Positions 23,001-32,504 are shown, numbered from the stretch's first letter. The stretch: DNA of 64,000 nt from Mixophyes australis (GCA_036250195.1 JAVHZZ010000003.1:340323375-340387374); one strand, 5' to 3'. Made by a program: numbers and translations. Notes: generated by a model not told the origin, from the sequence alone.

Positions 23001-23883
23001 CTGCTGTGGGCAACACCATCTCTTTTTCTTTGCATCTGTTTTCACAAACTGTTGCTCAAATATGTAAGGAACCAAGTTTTTAGCGGGATAGGATGATTGA
23101 CACTGTGAGGTCCTGAAGCACGTTCCTTCCTAAATAGGGAATATGGCGTGCAGGAAGCAGGAGTATATGAGACTCACGTGATGAGAATCTGCAGGATATT
23201 AGGGTGCTAAAACAGTGCTTATTTTTTCTATGTGGTGCGAGCAAACCTAGCCAATGTTTTATGTACCATAATACCCAGATATGTGTGCAGGAGCACACGC
23301 AGGACTACAATGGGCCCATGCGCTTCATTAAATCTGCCCAAAGTAATATTTGTGTATTTTATTTTTAATGGCAGAATGTATATCCTCATTTTAGGGTGGT
23401 TTAAAACATGGCAATTTCACTTACCTCTACATTGACCTTTACATATTTGTAGCTTAAAGTGTTTCTTACCCTTCCAGGTGAAGCGTCTGTTCTGGCTTTA
23501 TTTGACGTTGCAGTAGGCAAGAAGACTGTCCAAGTGGCAGGTTGCAGAGTTCAGAACGGTGTTCTAGACAAGAAACTGAAATTTAAATTAATTCGTAACC
23601 GTGAAGTTATTTGGGAAGGTAAGTGATGCATTTTCTGACTTTTTTATTTAAAAGTAGAACTTTTGTGACATTAATGGTGGCATTCACTGATTCTGAATTA
23701 TTTTCCTCCACAGGATCATTAACATCTCTTAAGCACCACAAGAACGATGTCCCGACAGTAAAAACCGGAGTGGAGTGTGGAATGAGTTTGGATGGAGATG
23801 TTGAGATAAAAGTTGGAGATGAAATTGTTTGCTTGGAGATTAAAACAATACCTCAGAAAATATCATGGGATCCTGGATTTTAA
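1922..23883 (+). CDS. MTIF2: MTIF2, mitochondrial translation initiation factor IF-2 (13 coding exons)
   Basis: GTPase that brings fMet-tRNA to the mitochondrial small subunit. Coding exons: 1922-2137, 3929-4049, 6142-6313, 7645-7805, 9917-10093, 10593-10732, 11538-11662, 12172-12376, 20203-20455, 21187-21327, 22199-22363, 23478-23618, 23714-23883. All introns are GT-AG and all phases agree; the sum is 2187 nt, or 728 residues (human 727). The Arg/Lys-rich, acid-poor N-terminus suits a mitochondrial presequence. G-domain motifs seen: GHVDHGKT (exon 4), DTPGH (exon 5), NKCD and SAL (exon 6). Exons 8-13 cover the beta-barrel, linker and C-terminal initiator-tRNA-binding domains, ending in SWDPGF. 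No internal stop is present, so the gene looks functional. Intron 8 (7.8 kb) is enlarged by a DIRS element. The untranslated first exon was not found. Confidence 0.97.
2690..2895 (+). repeat. L2/CR1-like LINE 3' tail fragment
   Basis: Contains GACTGTAAGCCCCAATAGGG, a CAGCGCTGCG block and a GGCGCTATATAAATAAA tail ending in a TAATAATA repeat. This is the standard 3' end of a LINE/SINE tail family in this window. It lies in MTIF2 intron 1 of the coding part, in opposite orientation to the copy at 3445-3785. Confidence 0.7.
3445..3785 (-). repeat. L2/CR1-like LINE 3' tail
   Basis: Reverse-oriented copy of the tail at 2690-2895, but longer. It begins at the repeat end (ATCATCATCACCATTTATTT), continues through the conserved tail box and includes the widespread block CATACAAACTCCACACAG and GCTAACCACTAAGCCACC. 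It is non-coding and lies in the same MTIF2 intron as its inverted partner about 0.6 kb away, so the intron RNA could fold back on itself. Confidence 0.75.
4325..5893 (-). mobile_element. 5'-truncated L2/CR1-type LINE with reverse transcriptase remnant
   Basis: The minus-strand ORF at 5432-5893 carries reverse transcriptase signatures: [15 protein letters not shown] and [16 protein letters not shown] second piece at 4735-5145 contains [23 protein letters not shown] and [15 protein letters not shown], typical of the C-terminal part of L2/CR1 ORF2. The catalytic FADD-type motif falls in a gap between the two pieces. The 3' UTR is at 4325-4735, ending in GCACCACAGTGCTCCGCAGC and a short ATT repeat. 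Frameshifts make it non-functional. It lies antisense in MTIF2 intron 2. Confidence 0.85.
6617..6661. repeat. Perfect 20-bp inverted repeat with 5-nt loop
   Basis: CCTACTTCTCATTTCACACC (6617-6636) is followed by a five-base spacer and its exact reverse complement (6642-6661). It lies in MTIF2 intron 3 and is not obviously part of a larger repeat. A perfect stem of this length with so short a loop is either a recent DNA foldback or a small hairpin RNA. Confidence 0.8.
7645..7805 (+). CDS. MTIF2: MTIF2 exon 4 (P-loop exon)
   Basis: Encodes the start of the G domain: [18 protein letters not shown] with the Walker A/G1 loop, then the switch I region [10 protein letters not shown]. It ends in phase 1 at a GTGAGA donor and splices to exon 5 at 9917. 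The long choice of acceptor there restores the same loop length as human MTIF2. Confidence 0.92.
7968..8004. repeat. (ATT)n microsatellite at LINE tail
   Basis: About twelve ATT/TTA units, interrupted only at the ends. It sits at the 3' end of the antisense LINE tail that follows, as expected for the simple-repeat tail of an L2/CR1-like element. Confidence 0.85.
8005..8475 (-). mobile_element. L2/CR1-like LINE 3' end (antisense)
   Basis: Starts after the ATT repeat with GATTTACGCAGCACCGTACA and includes GAGGGCCCTGCTCATAAGAGC, which matches the tail structure of the LINE at 4325-5893 at lower identity. On the minus strand it would be the terminal coding and 3' UTR part of the element. No intact domain remains. 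Located in MTIF2 intron 4. Confidence 0.65.
8626..9340 (-). mobile_element. U2-snRNA-headed, poly(A)-tailed retrocopy
   Basis: Read on the minus strand, the element begins at about 9340 with roughly 46 nt closely matching the 5' end of U2 snRNA, including TAAGATCAAGTGCAGTATCT with the branch-site-pairing region. It then continues into about 650 nt unrelated to U2 and ends in an 18-nt A tract (T run 8626-8643). Near-identical CTCTCAGGGAG words flank it at 8595-8605 and 9348-9358, compatible with a target-site duplication. The body has an open stretch on the minus strand (up to 8871) that I do not recognise. It could be a U2-derived SINE, a template-switch chimera, or a product of a U2-targeting Keno/Tx1-type LINE. 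Confidence 0.7.
9252..9340 (-). pseudogene. U2 snRNA 5'-end pseudogene segment
   Basis: The 5' third of U2 is recognisable: the GCTTC start, CCTTTTGRCTAAGATCAAGTG, and GTATCTGTTCTT. It diverges before the Sm site, and stem II is altered. Lacking the Sm site and 3' stem-loops, it cannot be a working U2 gene. Confidence 0.75.
9361..9916. other. MTIF2: MTIF2 intron 4, rest
   Basis: Follows the U2-headed insertion and runs to the acceptor of exon 5. No repeat or gene is recognised. A tandem acceptor pair is present at its end: AG at 9915-9916 and AG at 9924-9925. Confidence 0.4.
10733..11537. other. MTIF2: MTIF2 intron 6
   Basis: Intron between the exons ending at 10732 and starting at 11538. 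It holds a G run near 10937-10955 and GT-rich sequence near 11460-11480. I see no coding sequence or familiar repeat. Confidence 0.4.
12723..12863 (+). repeat. E1 left inverted terminal repeat
   Basis: Begins TTCTCTTTCATCCGGTCTGG and contains the core TGGGGGACACTGC shared by DIRS ends in this window. Its reverse complement, nearly identical over about 125 bp, is at 18478-18620. The outermost 20 bases differ from the right copy, as in other DIRS elements with unequal termini. Confidence 0.9.
13847..15356 (+). pseudogene. E1 Gag-like ORF1 with one frameshift
   Basis: Putative structural protein of the DIRS element, about 500 residues if read across the break. The first reading frame (13847-14782) starts [18 protein letters not shown] and has two CxxC pairs within the first 40 residues, resembling a zinc ribbon. 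A Ser/Pro-rich region and an acidic stretch follow. One extra base near 14650, compared with the E5 copy, moves the reading to the frame that ends at 15356. That part carries an alpha-helical core and an Arg/Ser/Gly-rich tail suitable for nucleic-acid binding. The end overlaps the RT ORF by 50 nt. Confidence 0.8.
15307..17286 (+). pseudogene. E1 reverse transcriptase / RNase H / Dam-like methyltransferase ORF, one stop
   Basis: 660-codon frame interrupted only by a TAG at 16093-16095, where E5 has a CAG (Gln). RT domain: [47 protein letters not shown], and catalytic VPYLDDLL with YLDD at 15979-15990. RNase H follows ([31 protein letters not shown]). The last part ([23 protein letters not shown]) matches the N6-adenine methyltransferase-like domain typical of DIRS elements. 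It overlaps the recombinase ORF by about 50 nt. The element copies itself through a circular DNA intermediate in this family. Confidence 0.88.
17235..18272 (+). pseudogene. E1 tyrosine recombinase ORF with a single shared TAG
   Basis: Site-specific integrase of the DIRS element, 345 residues across the break. The reading frame begins at ATG 17235, inside the end of the RT ORF, and stays open to 18272 except for one TAG at 17361-17363. The catalytic set is visible: Arg in ASARRVSEL (17703), HSTR (His at 18090, Arg at 18099), and Tyr in FAKFYQF (18198). The stop sits in KAYIR-stop-CE, where DIRS recombinases usually have a WC pair. The E2 copy has the same TAG and E3 a TGA there. The remaining downstream ORF (17466-18272) lacks the N-terminal SAM-like part. 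Confidence 0.85.
18300..18400. repeat. E1 internal complementary region (ICR)
   Basis: Contains the reverse complement of the left terminus (CCCCAGACCGGATGAAAGAG) abutting that of the right terminus (GAGGATTTATGTACTTACG). In DIRS elements this segment serves as a bridge template to join the cDNA ends into a circle. Its presence identifies the element class. Confidence 0.88.
18478..18648 (+). repeat. E1 right inverted terminal repeat
   Basis: Reverse complement of the left repeat plus a right-end extension of about 30 bp. The extension contains a GTAAGT word at 18627-18632 and ends CATAAATCCTCTTTT. Confidence 0.88.
18649..20202. other. MTIF2: MTIF2 intron 8 downstream of E1
   Basis: Holds a C run of about 16 near 18786-18802 and a hAT-like MITE at 18988-19153. 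The rest is unassigned up to the TTTTCTAG acceptor at 20202. ORFs here (for example 19577-19903 on the minus strand) have no recognisable content. Confidence 0.5.
18988..19153 (+). mobile_element. hAT-like MITE, copy 1
   Basis: 166 bp with ends CAGGGGCAGGCT and AGCCCTCCCCTG. The flanks ATTACTAT and ATTACGCT could be a decayed 8-bp target duplication, the size expected for hAT elements. The same sequence in inverse orientation is at 54364-54510. Confidence 0.65.
21750..22128 (+). repeat. Dispersed amphibian repeat ending in TTACTATG units
   Basis: Recognisable by GTTGAACTTGATGGACTGG, TTTTTTCAACCTCATCAACT and the terminal TATGTTACTATGTTACTATG. I have met this ending widely in frog sequence but do not assign a family. 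It contains a short decayed coding-like stretch near 21800-21900. Located in MTIF2 intron 10. Confidence 0.6.
22918..23036. repeat. Palindromic MITE-like element
   Basis: Ends TGCAAAGAGAAAAAAAAGA and TCTCTTTTTCTTTGCA are imperfect inverted repeats. The inner arms TGTTGCCCCTAGCAACCAAT and ATTGACTGCTGTGGGCAACA also pair. Lies in MTIF2 intron 11. Confidence 0.55.
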
Positions 23884-25959
23884 GGTGTCCTTTTGTGAGG
23901 TGCTGATATTTTACTGCTAATGCTAAGCAACCCTTAGGAGACAAGGCTAAGTAAATGAGTTGTACATTCTATATAAGCAGTACTCCCTGCCCTTCCCTTT
24001 CCTGCAGTCCTGCGAATAGACAGTGCCTGCTCACTGTCCTGGTAGATAGGTGTAGAAAAAGTGAGCACTGCAGTTACTAACATACCTCACGTCAGTATTC
24101 AGTGATCTGGTTCCTCTAAACATGGCTTGGGCTGTTTTAACCTGGCCTCCATGTGATTCTGCACTACCCTTTATAGGATCCCATCGCAATCCTGGTTGGT
24201 TGGTGAATACCGCTTTCTCATGTGTTGCATTTGAGGACACAGGCATGGTGGTTATGAGTCGTGCCTCTGGAAGGTTGGACATAATGTATAGTTGACTACT
24301 CCTCCTGCAAGCCTTCCACGAACTATCACGTCTAGCTTTATGTCTTTGGTAGAGGACCGTTTCCTTTTTTCCTGGGCCTGTTTTGTCAGTGAAAACAGCA
24401 TTCATCAATATAAAATCACAAACTCAGGGTGTCCTTTTATTTATTTTTCTGTGCGCTCCTCAGGGTTTTACCCCATATATGAATCAAATAGCATCCCGAG
24501 TGCACTTCTGGGGACCACTGATGGACGATCCGTCAGGACCTTGGTGAATGAGTTAACAGGTTTTTCCTGCTGACAAAGAGCTCAACAATATAGCTCAAGG
24601 TCTGGTCAGCAGTTCCAGCTTCCAAGCCGTGTTTGACTAGCATTCTCTGTCAATTAACTCTCCTTTTTGGGCTACAGCTTGAAAAAAAAAAATGTAGCAG
24701 CTAACCTATAGGGGAAAGAACACCAGAAGAATACTCCAACTCCATTAGTAAGCAATATGATAGCCAAGGGGAGAAACAGCACCTGGAAACGGAGGACTTA
24801 ATTTTTGTTCTTATTTGGTGTCCATGCTCCAGGAGGCACTGTATATATACATTATATATAATATTTACTGAATAACCGTTTGAGCTAACCGGGAAAAAAC
24901 TGGTAATAGAGTAAAGATTAGAACAGTTCCAGAAACAACATTCCAACAGGTATTATGTGGTGGTAGCCACAAGGGGTGTAAATGTATCAAGTGGCGAGTT
25001 TGAAAAGTGGAGATGTTGCTTATAGCAACCAATCAGATTCTAGTTATTAACATCTCCACTGATCAAATGTCCATAAACTAGCAGCTTGACACATTTACCC
25101 TTGAGACCAAATTATCTACTTAGCTATAACCCTCACACCAAGTAATTTTGCTTTCACCTGCTTAAGTGTGGTTGGGACTGGAATTCTACCCAAGGTCCAT
25201 ATATTTTGGCAAATTTGTTTTGACATCCCTTAAGAAGATATATGTGAGCATCAACAGTCATTAAAAAAGTCTAAAGTTCCATTAACTCAATGGTTAAAGG
25301 TCTCCTGTATGAATTTAGTCTAATGAGCTTTGAAATAAATACATTTCTATAAATATTTGAAAAGAGAGGGTTTCTGAAGCACCACCATTGTTGACCCAGT
25401 ATATCCTGACTGTTTTTTATTGATTTTAATTCCATGTTTGTTTTTTACTTTGACAGAGCATCTTGTTTATGTGCTTCCACCACTGCCCAGTCCATGGTTT
25501 TTGTTCTTTTATAACAAGTCACAGCAGTGCTCGGTATTGGATGCATTGATCGGGAGATCCTCCAACTTCTTGAACCTTTTACCAAAATCAAGATTACAGC
25601 AAGCAGACCTGTTGACAATGAACATTTATCAATGGACCTGCTTTTATTCCCACTGTCAGAAGTACTTATATAGTCAAGATTATCCGCCTTTTGTGAAATT
25701 GTCTTCATACATGACGGATGGATAGCTCGGTTGTCTTCCATTGCAGCCTGGAAGTTTCAGTCAACAGCAAGAATGTCAAGGGTCACCTAAGACTGCTCTA
25801 CATTGTAAAATAGGCCAGCTTACTTTTTTCATATTTATTTTGCAAATTAATTTTTTGTAAAGAAGAAAACATCCCGAGTTAATTTAAGATGTAGAACTAT
25901 TAAAAATTGTAAAAGACTGCGCCTGCAAATTGTTTTTATTTATCCTATTGGTTTTTATT
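23884..25959. other. MTIF2 3' UTR and downstream intergenic region
   Basis: The MTIF2 3' UTR begins here. A possible AATAAA poly(A) signal is at 25334-25339 and an ATTAAA near 25898; neither can be confirmed. A palindromic MITE is present at 24972-25102. Other ORFs show no recognisable domains. The segment ends at the left terminus of DIRS element E2. Confidence 0.45.
24972..25102. repeat. Palindromic MITE (GCAACCAATCAG family), copy 1
   Basis: Starts GGGGTGTAAATGTATCAAG and ends CTTGACACATTTACCCTTG. It includes GGAGATGTTGCTTATAGCAA and CCAATCAGATTCTAG. It is a shortened relative of the copies at 56173-56364 and 56637-56815. Confidence 0.75.
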
Positions 25960-26679
25960 TATCTTCCCTGCCATTGGGGGACACTGCGAGACATTGGGGG
26001 TATAGTAGTGGGCTCGGGAGTTCTTGTCACTTTAACTGTTAAATCTTTTGACTCCTCCCCTGCTATGCCCCTCCTCTCCAGAGAGATCCTCAGTTTTTTG
26101 TAAGTGACTTAGAGTTCGGTCACTGGAGTATAGGCTCCTGCCTATACTCTATTTAGCAGTAGGATTTCATGGTTTTATTTTTTATTCTATTCAGGTGCAG
26201 CGTGGGATCCTAGGAAGACCCAGCAGAGTGAGTAGGACTCAGCTCTGCTCAATCTGGATCCCAGCGCAGGTAAGTGAAGCCTAGCGCTCATTTCTACCAG
26301 CACCTCTGCCGGCATTTATTCTAAGGGGCCATTAGTTAGGTTTATTTGACCGGTGGAAGGTTGAGACTATTCAAGAAGGACACAGTAGAGGTGTTTTGTG
26401 CAACTTGGAAGTGGATAGCAGCGACAGGGCAGTGAAGCTGCATCAGCCTCTCCTCCCCTTGCCGCGATCGTCTTGCCGGCAGGTCCCCACTCTCCCTAGA
26501 CAGAACGAGCACATTGGGGGACAGAAGCAGCGCTCACACTCGGGAGAGGTGAGTCGGCTGCAGTAAGGAGCGCACTGAGCTGGGCATAAACTAAATAACA
26601 CGCCAACAGACACTCCTAGGCGGCCATTGGAGGATGGGGCCAGCGAGTTTGTCCGGAGGAGTGAACGCTGCCATGGATG

Positions 26680-27052
26680 CAGTTTCTGTAAATGCTAAGG
26701 CCTCTGCTCTTATTGTAACAGCTCGTCGTAACCTATGGTTACTAACTTGGTCAGTGGACGCAGACTCGGAGAGCTTCAGAGAATTTACCCTTTGACAGAC
26801 TAACTCTATTCGGGGCGGAGCTTGAAAGGGTTATTCAGGAGACTACGGGGGGAAAGAGTACTGCTCTACCCACGGTTTCAAACAAACCCCATCAGGGTAG
26901 ATTTCGTTCCTTTCGGAGTTTTTCCCGAGGGGGAGGTACCTTCAATAGAGGGCATTCCTCAGCGTCTAGGACATCAGCTAATAGAAGCAGAGGAGGTAGA
27001 GGTGCAGCAAGGAGAGGTTCTGCTCGTCCAGCAGACAAGCCCTCATCGTGAC
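26680..27052 (+). pseudogene. E2 Gag C-terminal remnant
   Basis: Carries an Ala-rich helix (NAKASALIVTARRNLWLLTW), an ETTGGKSTALP segment matching [10 protein letters not shown] of E1, and an Arg/Gly/Ser-rich tail ending near 27050. The N-terminal CxxC part and the middle of the protein are deleted relative to E1, and the remainder is frameshifted near 26795. Confidence 0.7.
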
Positions 27053-27089
27053 ATAGTTCTTCAGGGGGAGCATCAGGTGGGGGCACGAC

Positions 27090-28895
27090 TTCTTCAATTC
27101 AGGGATCAGTGGTGGAAATCCACGACAGATCTCTGGGTTCGAGGAGTGGTGTCCCGGGGCTATGTCATAGATCTAGCCCACTCCACTCCTCACAGATTCT
27201 TTGTCACTCCTCTTCCCTCTTGTCCCCTAAGACGAGTTGCACTTCAGGTAGCCATTCAAAAGCTCCTTACGGAACAGGTAATAGTTCAGGTTCCTCCTCT
27301 AGAAAGGGGTCTAGGTTTTTATTCAAACCTCTTCCTGGTGCCAAAGCCAGATGCATCCTTCCGGCCCATCCTGAATCTTCGGTCTCTAAACAAGCAGTTG
27401 AAGATTCAAAAATTCCGCATGGAATCCCTACGCTCTGTGATAGCAGGGATAGAAAAAGGGGAGTTTTTGGCATCATTAGACATCAAGGATGCCTACCTAC
27501 ATGTGCCGATCTGGGAAGGTAACCAGAGTCTCCTTCGGTTCGCAGTAGGAAGGGCGCATCTTCAGTTCAGGGCACTCCCCTTCGGCCTGGCTACCGCCCC
27601 CAGAGTCTTTACCAAGGTCATGGCCAGTCTATTACGCCAAAATGGCATAACAATTATCCCTTACCTAGACGACCTTCTGTTGAAGGCACCGTCTGCGGTC
27701 CTTCTATCCCAGCAGATTCAAACTTATGCAGTTTCTTCAAAGTCACGGCTGGGTGTTGAATTTACCCAAGTCATCGCTGGTGCCAACTCAGCAGATGCGC
27801 TTCTTGGGTCTGCTTTTCGATACTCAGTCTCTGAGAGTTTATCTTCCAGCAGAAAAAGTCTTAGCTTTGCAGAAAAGGACCAGAACCATGCTTATGAAAA
27901 AGAGAGTCTCGGTCCTCAGTTGCATGAAACTTCTGGGGACGATGGTCTCGGTATTCGAGGCAGTTCCTTTTGCTCAGTTTCACTCCCGTGCACTTCAGGT
28001 AGAGATCTTGCGGAAGTGGTCAGGGTCTAAGAAGAATTTAGACAAACAGATAGTCTTGTGGTCGTGGACAGACAAACAATCTCTTGTCTGGTGGACGTCC
28101 CAATCCAACTTGGAGAGAGGCCAATCCTTACAGATATGGTCTTGGACTCTAGTCACAACAGACGCCAGTCTGTTGGGGTGGGGGGGAGTAACAGGAACCC
28201 TGAGGCTTCAGGGTCTCTGGTCCCCTCAGGAATCACTTTTTCCAATATACATCCTAGAGCTTAGAGCAGTGTACAATACTCTGATAGGAGCCCAGGATTT
28301 TCTAAGAGGAAAACCTCTTCAGATTCAGTCGGACAACGCCACCACGGTAGCGTACATAAATCATCAGGGGTGCACTCGCAGCGCGGCTGCCATGTGAGAG
28401 GCCAAGCGCATACTAGCGTGGGCAGAACATCAGGTCCCCAGGATTTCAGCCATTCACATTCCGGGGGTGAAGAATTGGGAAGCAGACTTCCTCAGCAGAC
28501 ATACCCTTCATCCCGGGGAATGGGCTCTAAACAGTCAGGTATTCTCCCTACTGGTGCAGCATTGGGGCCATCAGGTGCCGCGCTACGGCGCAAGAGCTCG
28601 AGACCCAGCGGCAGAAATAGATGCCATGTCGGCCCCTTGGCAATACCGGATGATGTACATTTTCCCGCCCATTCCAATGATAGCGCGGGTGCTAAAGAAG
28701 GTGAAGAGGGAGAGAGTTTGCGCTATTCTAATAGCTCCATTTTGGCCACGCAGAGTGTGGTTTTCAGATCTGCTGTCTTTAGCAGGAGCTCCTCCATTCC
28801 GGCTTCCCATGCAGGCAGATCTTCTGGTTCAGGGTCCATTCCTTTACCAAGGTTTGGATCAGCTGGCTTTGACGGCCTGGCTATTGAAACCCTAA
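27090..28895 (+). pseudogene. E2 RT / RNase H / methyltransferase remnant
   Basis: RT motifs are well kept: [56 protein letters not shown] frameshift near 27725 moves the frame. RNase H (TTDASLLGWGGV, QSDNATTVAYI) follows, with a TGA at 28395-28397. A methyltransferase-like end (YIFPPIPMIARVLKKV) closes near 28895. Part of the methyltransferase N-terminal segment is shorter than in E1. Confidence 0.85.
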
Positions 28896-29925
28896 TACTT
28901 AAAGCTAAGGGTTTCTCTCAAGAGGTCATAAACACCATGATTAGGGCCAGAAACCCTGCTTCATCTTCCATTTATTACAGAGTGTGGAAGACGTATATTG
29001 TGTAGTGTGAGTCTAAGGGATTTCATTCTTCAAGATTTAAGATTTCCCGTGTCCTGGATTTTCTTCAGGAAGGTGTTCAGAAGGGTTTGCGGCTTAGTTC
29101 TCTCAAGGGGCAGATATCCGCCCTTTCTGTCTATTTTCAGAAAAAGATTGCTGAATATGCAGATATCCAAGACATTTTTGCAGGGAGTTTTGCGCATACA
29201 ACCTCCTTTTTGTCATCCTGTCGAGCCCTGGGACCTCAATTTGGTTCTTCGTGCTCTCACTAAACCTCCGTTTGAGCCTTTACAGTCTATTGACTTGCGG
29301 TATCTTAGACAGTATTTTTGTTGGCTATAGCTTCAGCACGGAGAGTGTCTGAGCTTGAGGCACTTCGCTGTGACCCTCCTTTTCTTATTTTTCACGCAGA
29401 CAGGGCGTTCCTTCGTACCAAGCCGTCTTTTGTTCCTAAGGTGGTTTCTAGATTCCACCTAAATCAGGAAATTGTTGTCCCTGCTTTTAAGGCAAAGAAG
29501 GATTCTTCAGAAGGGTCTATGCAGTCCTTGGATGTGGTGCGAGCTCTACAGATTTATATAGATCGTACTGCGCAGGTCAGAAAGACCAGAGATCTTTTCG
29601 TTTTATATGACGCCAATAAAAGAGGCTGGCCTGCTTCAAAGTAGTCAATTGCTCGGTGGATTACGTCCACGATTCGTGAGGCTTATGTTCAGCTTCTCTA
29701 GCCGTTCCGCAGACTTTAAGGGCACATTCTACTAGGGCAGTGGGTGCCTCCTGGGCGGCTAGGCACGGCGCGTCTGCAGAACAGTTGTGTAGAGCGGCGA
29801 CTTGGTCTTCCGTCCACACATTCACTAAATTTTATAGACTTCAGGGCTTTGCATCGGCTGATGCAAGCTTTGGTCGCAGGATTATGCGTGCAGCTGGTCC
29901 AGAGCATTCCCACCCTTGAGGAAGC
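28860..29925 (+). pseudogene. E2 tyrosine recombinase remnant
   Basis: N-terminal part GFSQEVINTMIRARNPASSS...WKTYIV ends in TAG at 29003-29005, the same alignment position as in E1. Downstream, FLQEGVQKGLRLSSLK continues in the same frame before shifting near 29200. The catalytic Arg region [11 protein letters not shown] is at about 29331; the region encoding HSTRAVGASW is near 29730 and the Tyr region TFTKFYRL near 29830. A TAG at 29642 and other shifts inactivate it. Confidence 0.82.
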
Positions 29926-29934
29926 TTTGGTATA

Positions 29935-30035
29935 GCCCCGATGTCTTGCAGTGTCCCCCAATGGCAAGGAAGAGAAAATATGATTTTTACTCACCGTAAA
30001 ATCCATTTCTCTGACTCCATTGGGGGACACTGCGC
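29935..30035. repeat. E2 internal complementary region
   Basis: GCAGTGTCCCCCAATGGCAA (complement of the left end) is directly followed by GATTTTTACTCACCGTAAAA and CATTGGGGGACACTGCG (complement of the right end). Confidence 0.85.
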
Positions 30036-30139
30036 ACCCTCCCTTGCTCTGTATATAGTTCTGTGTGTGGAAATTTTTGATTATGGTTCTTTATTATTAA
30101 GACCTGTCTAGGTTATGTTACCTCCTTAAGTTCACTCTT

Positions 30140-30312
30140 TGTTAGTCAAAACTGAGGATCTCTCTGGAGAGGAGGGGCATAGCAGGGGAGGAGTCCAAAG
30201 ATTTAACAGTTAAAGTGACAAGAACTCCTGAGCCCACTACTATACCCCCAATGTCTCGCAGTGTCCCCTAATGGAGTCAGAGAAATGGATTTTACAGTGA
30301 GTAAAAATCTTA
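30140..30312 (+). repeat. E2 right inverted terminal repeat
   Basis: Near-perfect reverse complement of 25960-26095 with a right-end extension containing GTGAGT at 30297-30302. Confidence 0.87.
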
Positions 30313-30569
30313 TTTTTTTAGCTTTTTACAAAACATTTGAGCAATAGACAAACAGAACAAGGAAAATAACTCATTAACCTCCAATTTAGTAAATCCAGTA
30401 AGATGCATATAAACAGTACAAATCTCAAAAAGAAAAATCATCATAATTAGTACCAATTAATATACAGATAAACTAGGGAGAATAAGGGACATGGACAACA
30501 GAAGGACATTGATTTTAGAAGGAAAAATTTATGATTTAAATAATAATAATATTGGAATATTTTTGGCTA

Positions 30570-30830
30570 TCGTAGATTTGTGAGGCTCTGTACTGTAGGG
30601 AAACCAGTACATACATAAAACAGGGACATACAAGGCAGACAAAATAAATTCACACATGAAAGCAAAGGGTATGAAGGACCCTGCTCATTAGAGAGGTTAC
30701 ATTCTAAGTGAAAGAGGGCAAAGCTGAAACAGGAGCAAATATGGTTTAGAGTGGAGATTGGATCAGTTGTGAGGGTGCAGTAGTGTTAATAGTGTTATCG
30801 GGGATAAGGTCACCTCTTAAAAAAAAAAAA
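30570..30830 (-). repeat. LINE 3' tail, same family as 4325-5893
   Basis: Matches the tail at 4340-4610 closely, including GAAGGACCCTGCTCATTAGA and ACATTCTAAGTGAAAGAGGG. It is only the 3' UTR, cut off at an A run near 30820. Confidence 0.8.
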
Positions 30831-30974
30831 AAAAGGTAAATTATATGTGTAAAGAACTGGAAGTTGCTCAAATCAATTTATAGGCTATAACAGGTGCATG
30901 AAAGGGTGGGGTTATCCTAAAAGGAAAAAACAGACAAATTCCCCCAGCACACTGCTATAGCCAGCAACAGATAT

Positions 30975-32295
30975 GCTATTCGCAAAATCACCGTGGAGTG
31001 GTGGGTGGCTTCAACATTGGTTGCACACAACAAATGTGTGCAACCAAGACTTCTGCATCTCCCTCTACACCTCCTCCCTTGGTGTCCTCATCCGCTCCTT
31101 TGGCCTCCAGTATTACCTCTATGCTGATAATACCCAAATCTATCTTTCATCCCATGACCTCTCCCTTTCCCTTCTGTCTCGTGTCTCCTCCTGTCTCTCG
31201 GCCATCTCATCTTGGATGTCCCAACGCTTCCTTAAACTCAATATTTCTAAGACCGAGCTTATAGTCTTCCCCCCTGCCAGGACTCTCCCACCTCCCCCCT
31301 CTCTAGTTCTGTTAATAACACTACCCTCATTTCTGTCCCCCAAGTCCGATGCCTTGGGGTCATCCTTTATTCCTCCCTCATTTAAGCCTCACATTCTGTC
31401 CCTCTCTAAATCCTGTTACTTCCACCTTCGGAATATATCTAAGATACGTCCCTTTCTCACCACGAAAACCCTTGTTCACTCACTTATTATCTCTCGCCTT
31501 GACTACTGTAACCTTCTTCTCTCTGGCCTACCTGTTTCTCGCCTTGACCCTCAAGTCTATCCTCAATGCTGCTGCCCGCCTCATTTTTCTCTTCTGCCGC
31601 TCTATCTCTGCGGTCTCCCTTCAACAGTCACTACATTGGCTCCCCATACCCTACAGAATTAAATTTAAACTCCTCACCCTCACCTTTAAAGCTCTTAGTC
31701 AATCTTCCCCTCTCTACATCTCCACCTACACTCCTACCCGCTCCCTCCGCTCTGCCTCTGACCGCCGCCTCACTACTTCACTGATCACCTCCTTTCACTC
31801 TCGTCTTCAGGACTTTGCCCGGGCTGCTCCCCTGCTGTGGAACGATCTTCCACGTTCCATCAGGTTAGCATCTACTCTCAAAGGCTTCAAGCGTGCCCTT
31901 AAGACTCATTATTTTATTCAAGTCTATCAGTCCTCCTAACTTTCTTGTCCTGGCTCTCTCCCCTAGTTAGTACCCCCATTTATGTGTCTCCCCCTCCCTC
32001 TAGGTTGTTAGCTCTCATGAGCAGGGCCCTCTTTCCTTGTGTGCTCCTTCTACAGTTCCTTCACCCTCTGTACCTCTTGCCTTGCTTCGCTAGCCCTGTT
32101 TTATTAATCTTCGGCCTTCTTGCTGATTTCTACTATCCCTTTCTCTGTCAGATATAATCTGATTTGCTTTACCCTGTCACCTGTGTTTGTATATATTTGT
32201 ATCATGTTGTGTCTTTGTTCTGTTTTCTGTATATGAAATGTACGGCGCTGCGGACCCTTTGTGGCGCCTTATAAGTCAAAGATAATAATAATACT
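30975..32295 (+). mobile_element. L2/CR1-like LINE, 3' part of ORF2 plus tail
   Basis: Coding remnants run through [11 protein letters not shown] (the catalytic Y/F-A-D-D-type motif, here YADN), [56 protein letters not shown] and APLLWNDLPRSIR, with a frameshift near 31550. The tail contains CGGCGCTGCGGACCC and ends in an ATAATAATA repeat. 5'-truncated and frameshifted. Confidence 0.87.
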
Positions 32296-32504
32296 ACACC
32301 ATATCGGAAAAAGGACTTCCAAGACCAAAGAGTATACTGCAAAATCTGTGCAACAGTATACTTGTGCCAAAAGTAATGCAAAATTATCTTGTGGACAGTC
32401 TCACCTAGATACCATTGTTCCTCCGTGAACAGCATTGCCTGCGACTGCATCATATGATGAACCAATTTTGAAGAGGTCATGATGTCATCCGTAGCCAAAC
32501 TCAC

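Larger units (their letters stand above)
25960..30312 (+). mobile_element. DIRS retrotransposon E2, internally damaged
   Basis: 4.35 kb, with inverted terminal repeats at 25960-26095 and 30140-30312 and an ICR at 29935-30035. It is related to E1 but a distinct family: termini CCATTGGGGGACACTGCGAG. Most of Gag is missing (only the C-terminal part, about 26680-27050, is recognisable). The RT/RNase H/methyltransferase frame has a frameshift near 27725 and a TGA at 28395. The recombinase has a TAG at 29003, further frameshifts and a TAG at 29642. Not able to move by itself. Confidence 0.9.

Noticed and set aside
32311..32400. BED-type zinc finger coding (KDFQDQRVYCKIC)
   Set aside because: A single short CxxC stretch with stops close by; too little to assign a ZBED or hAT fragment.
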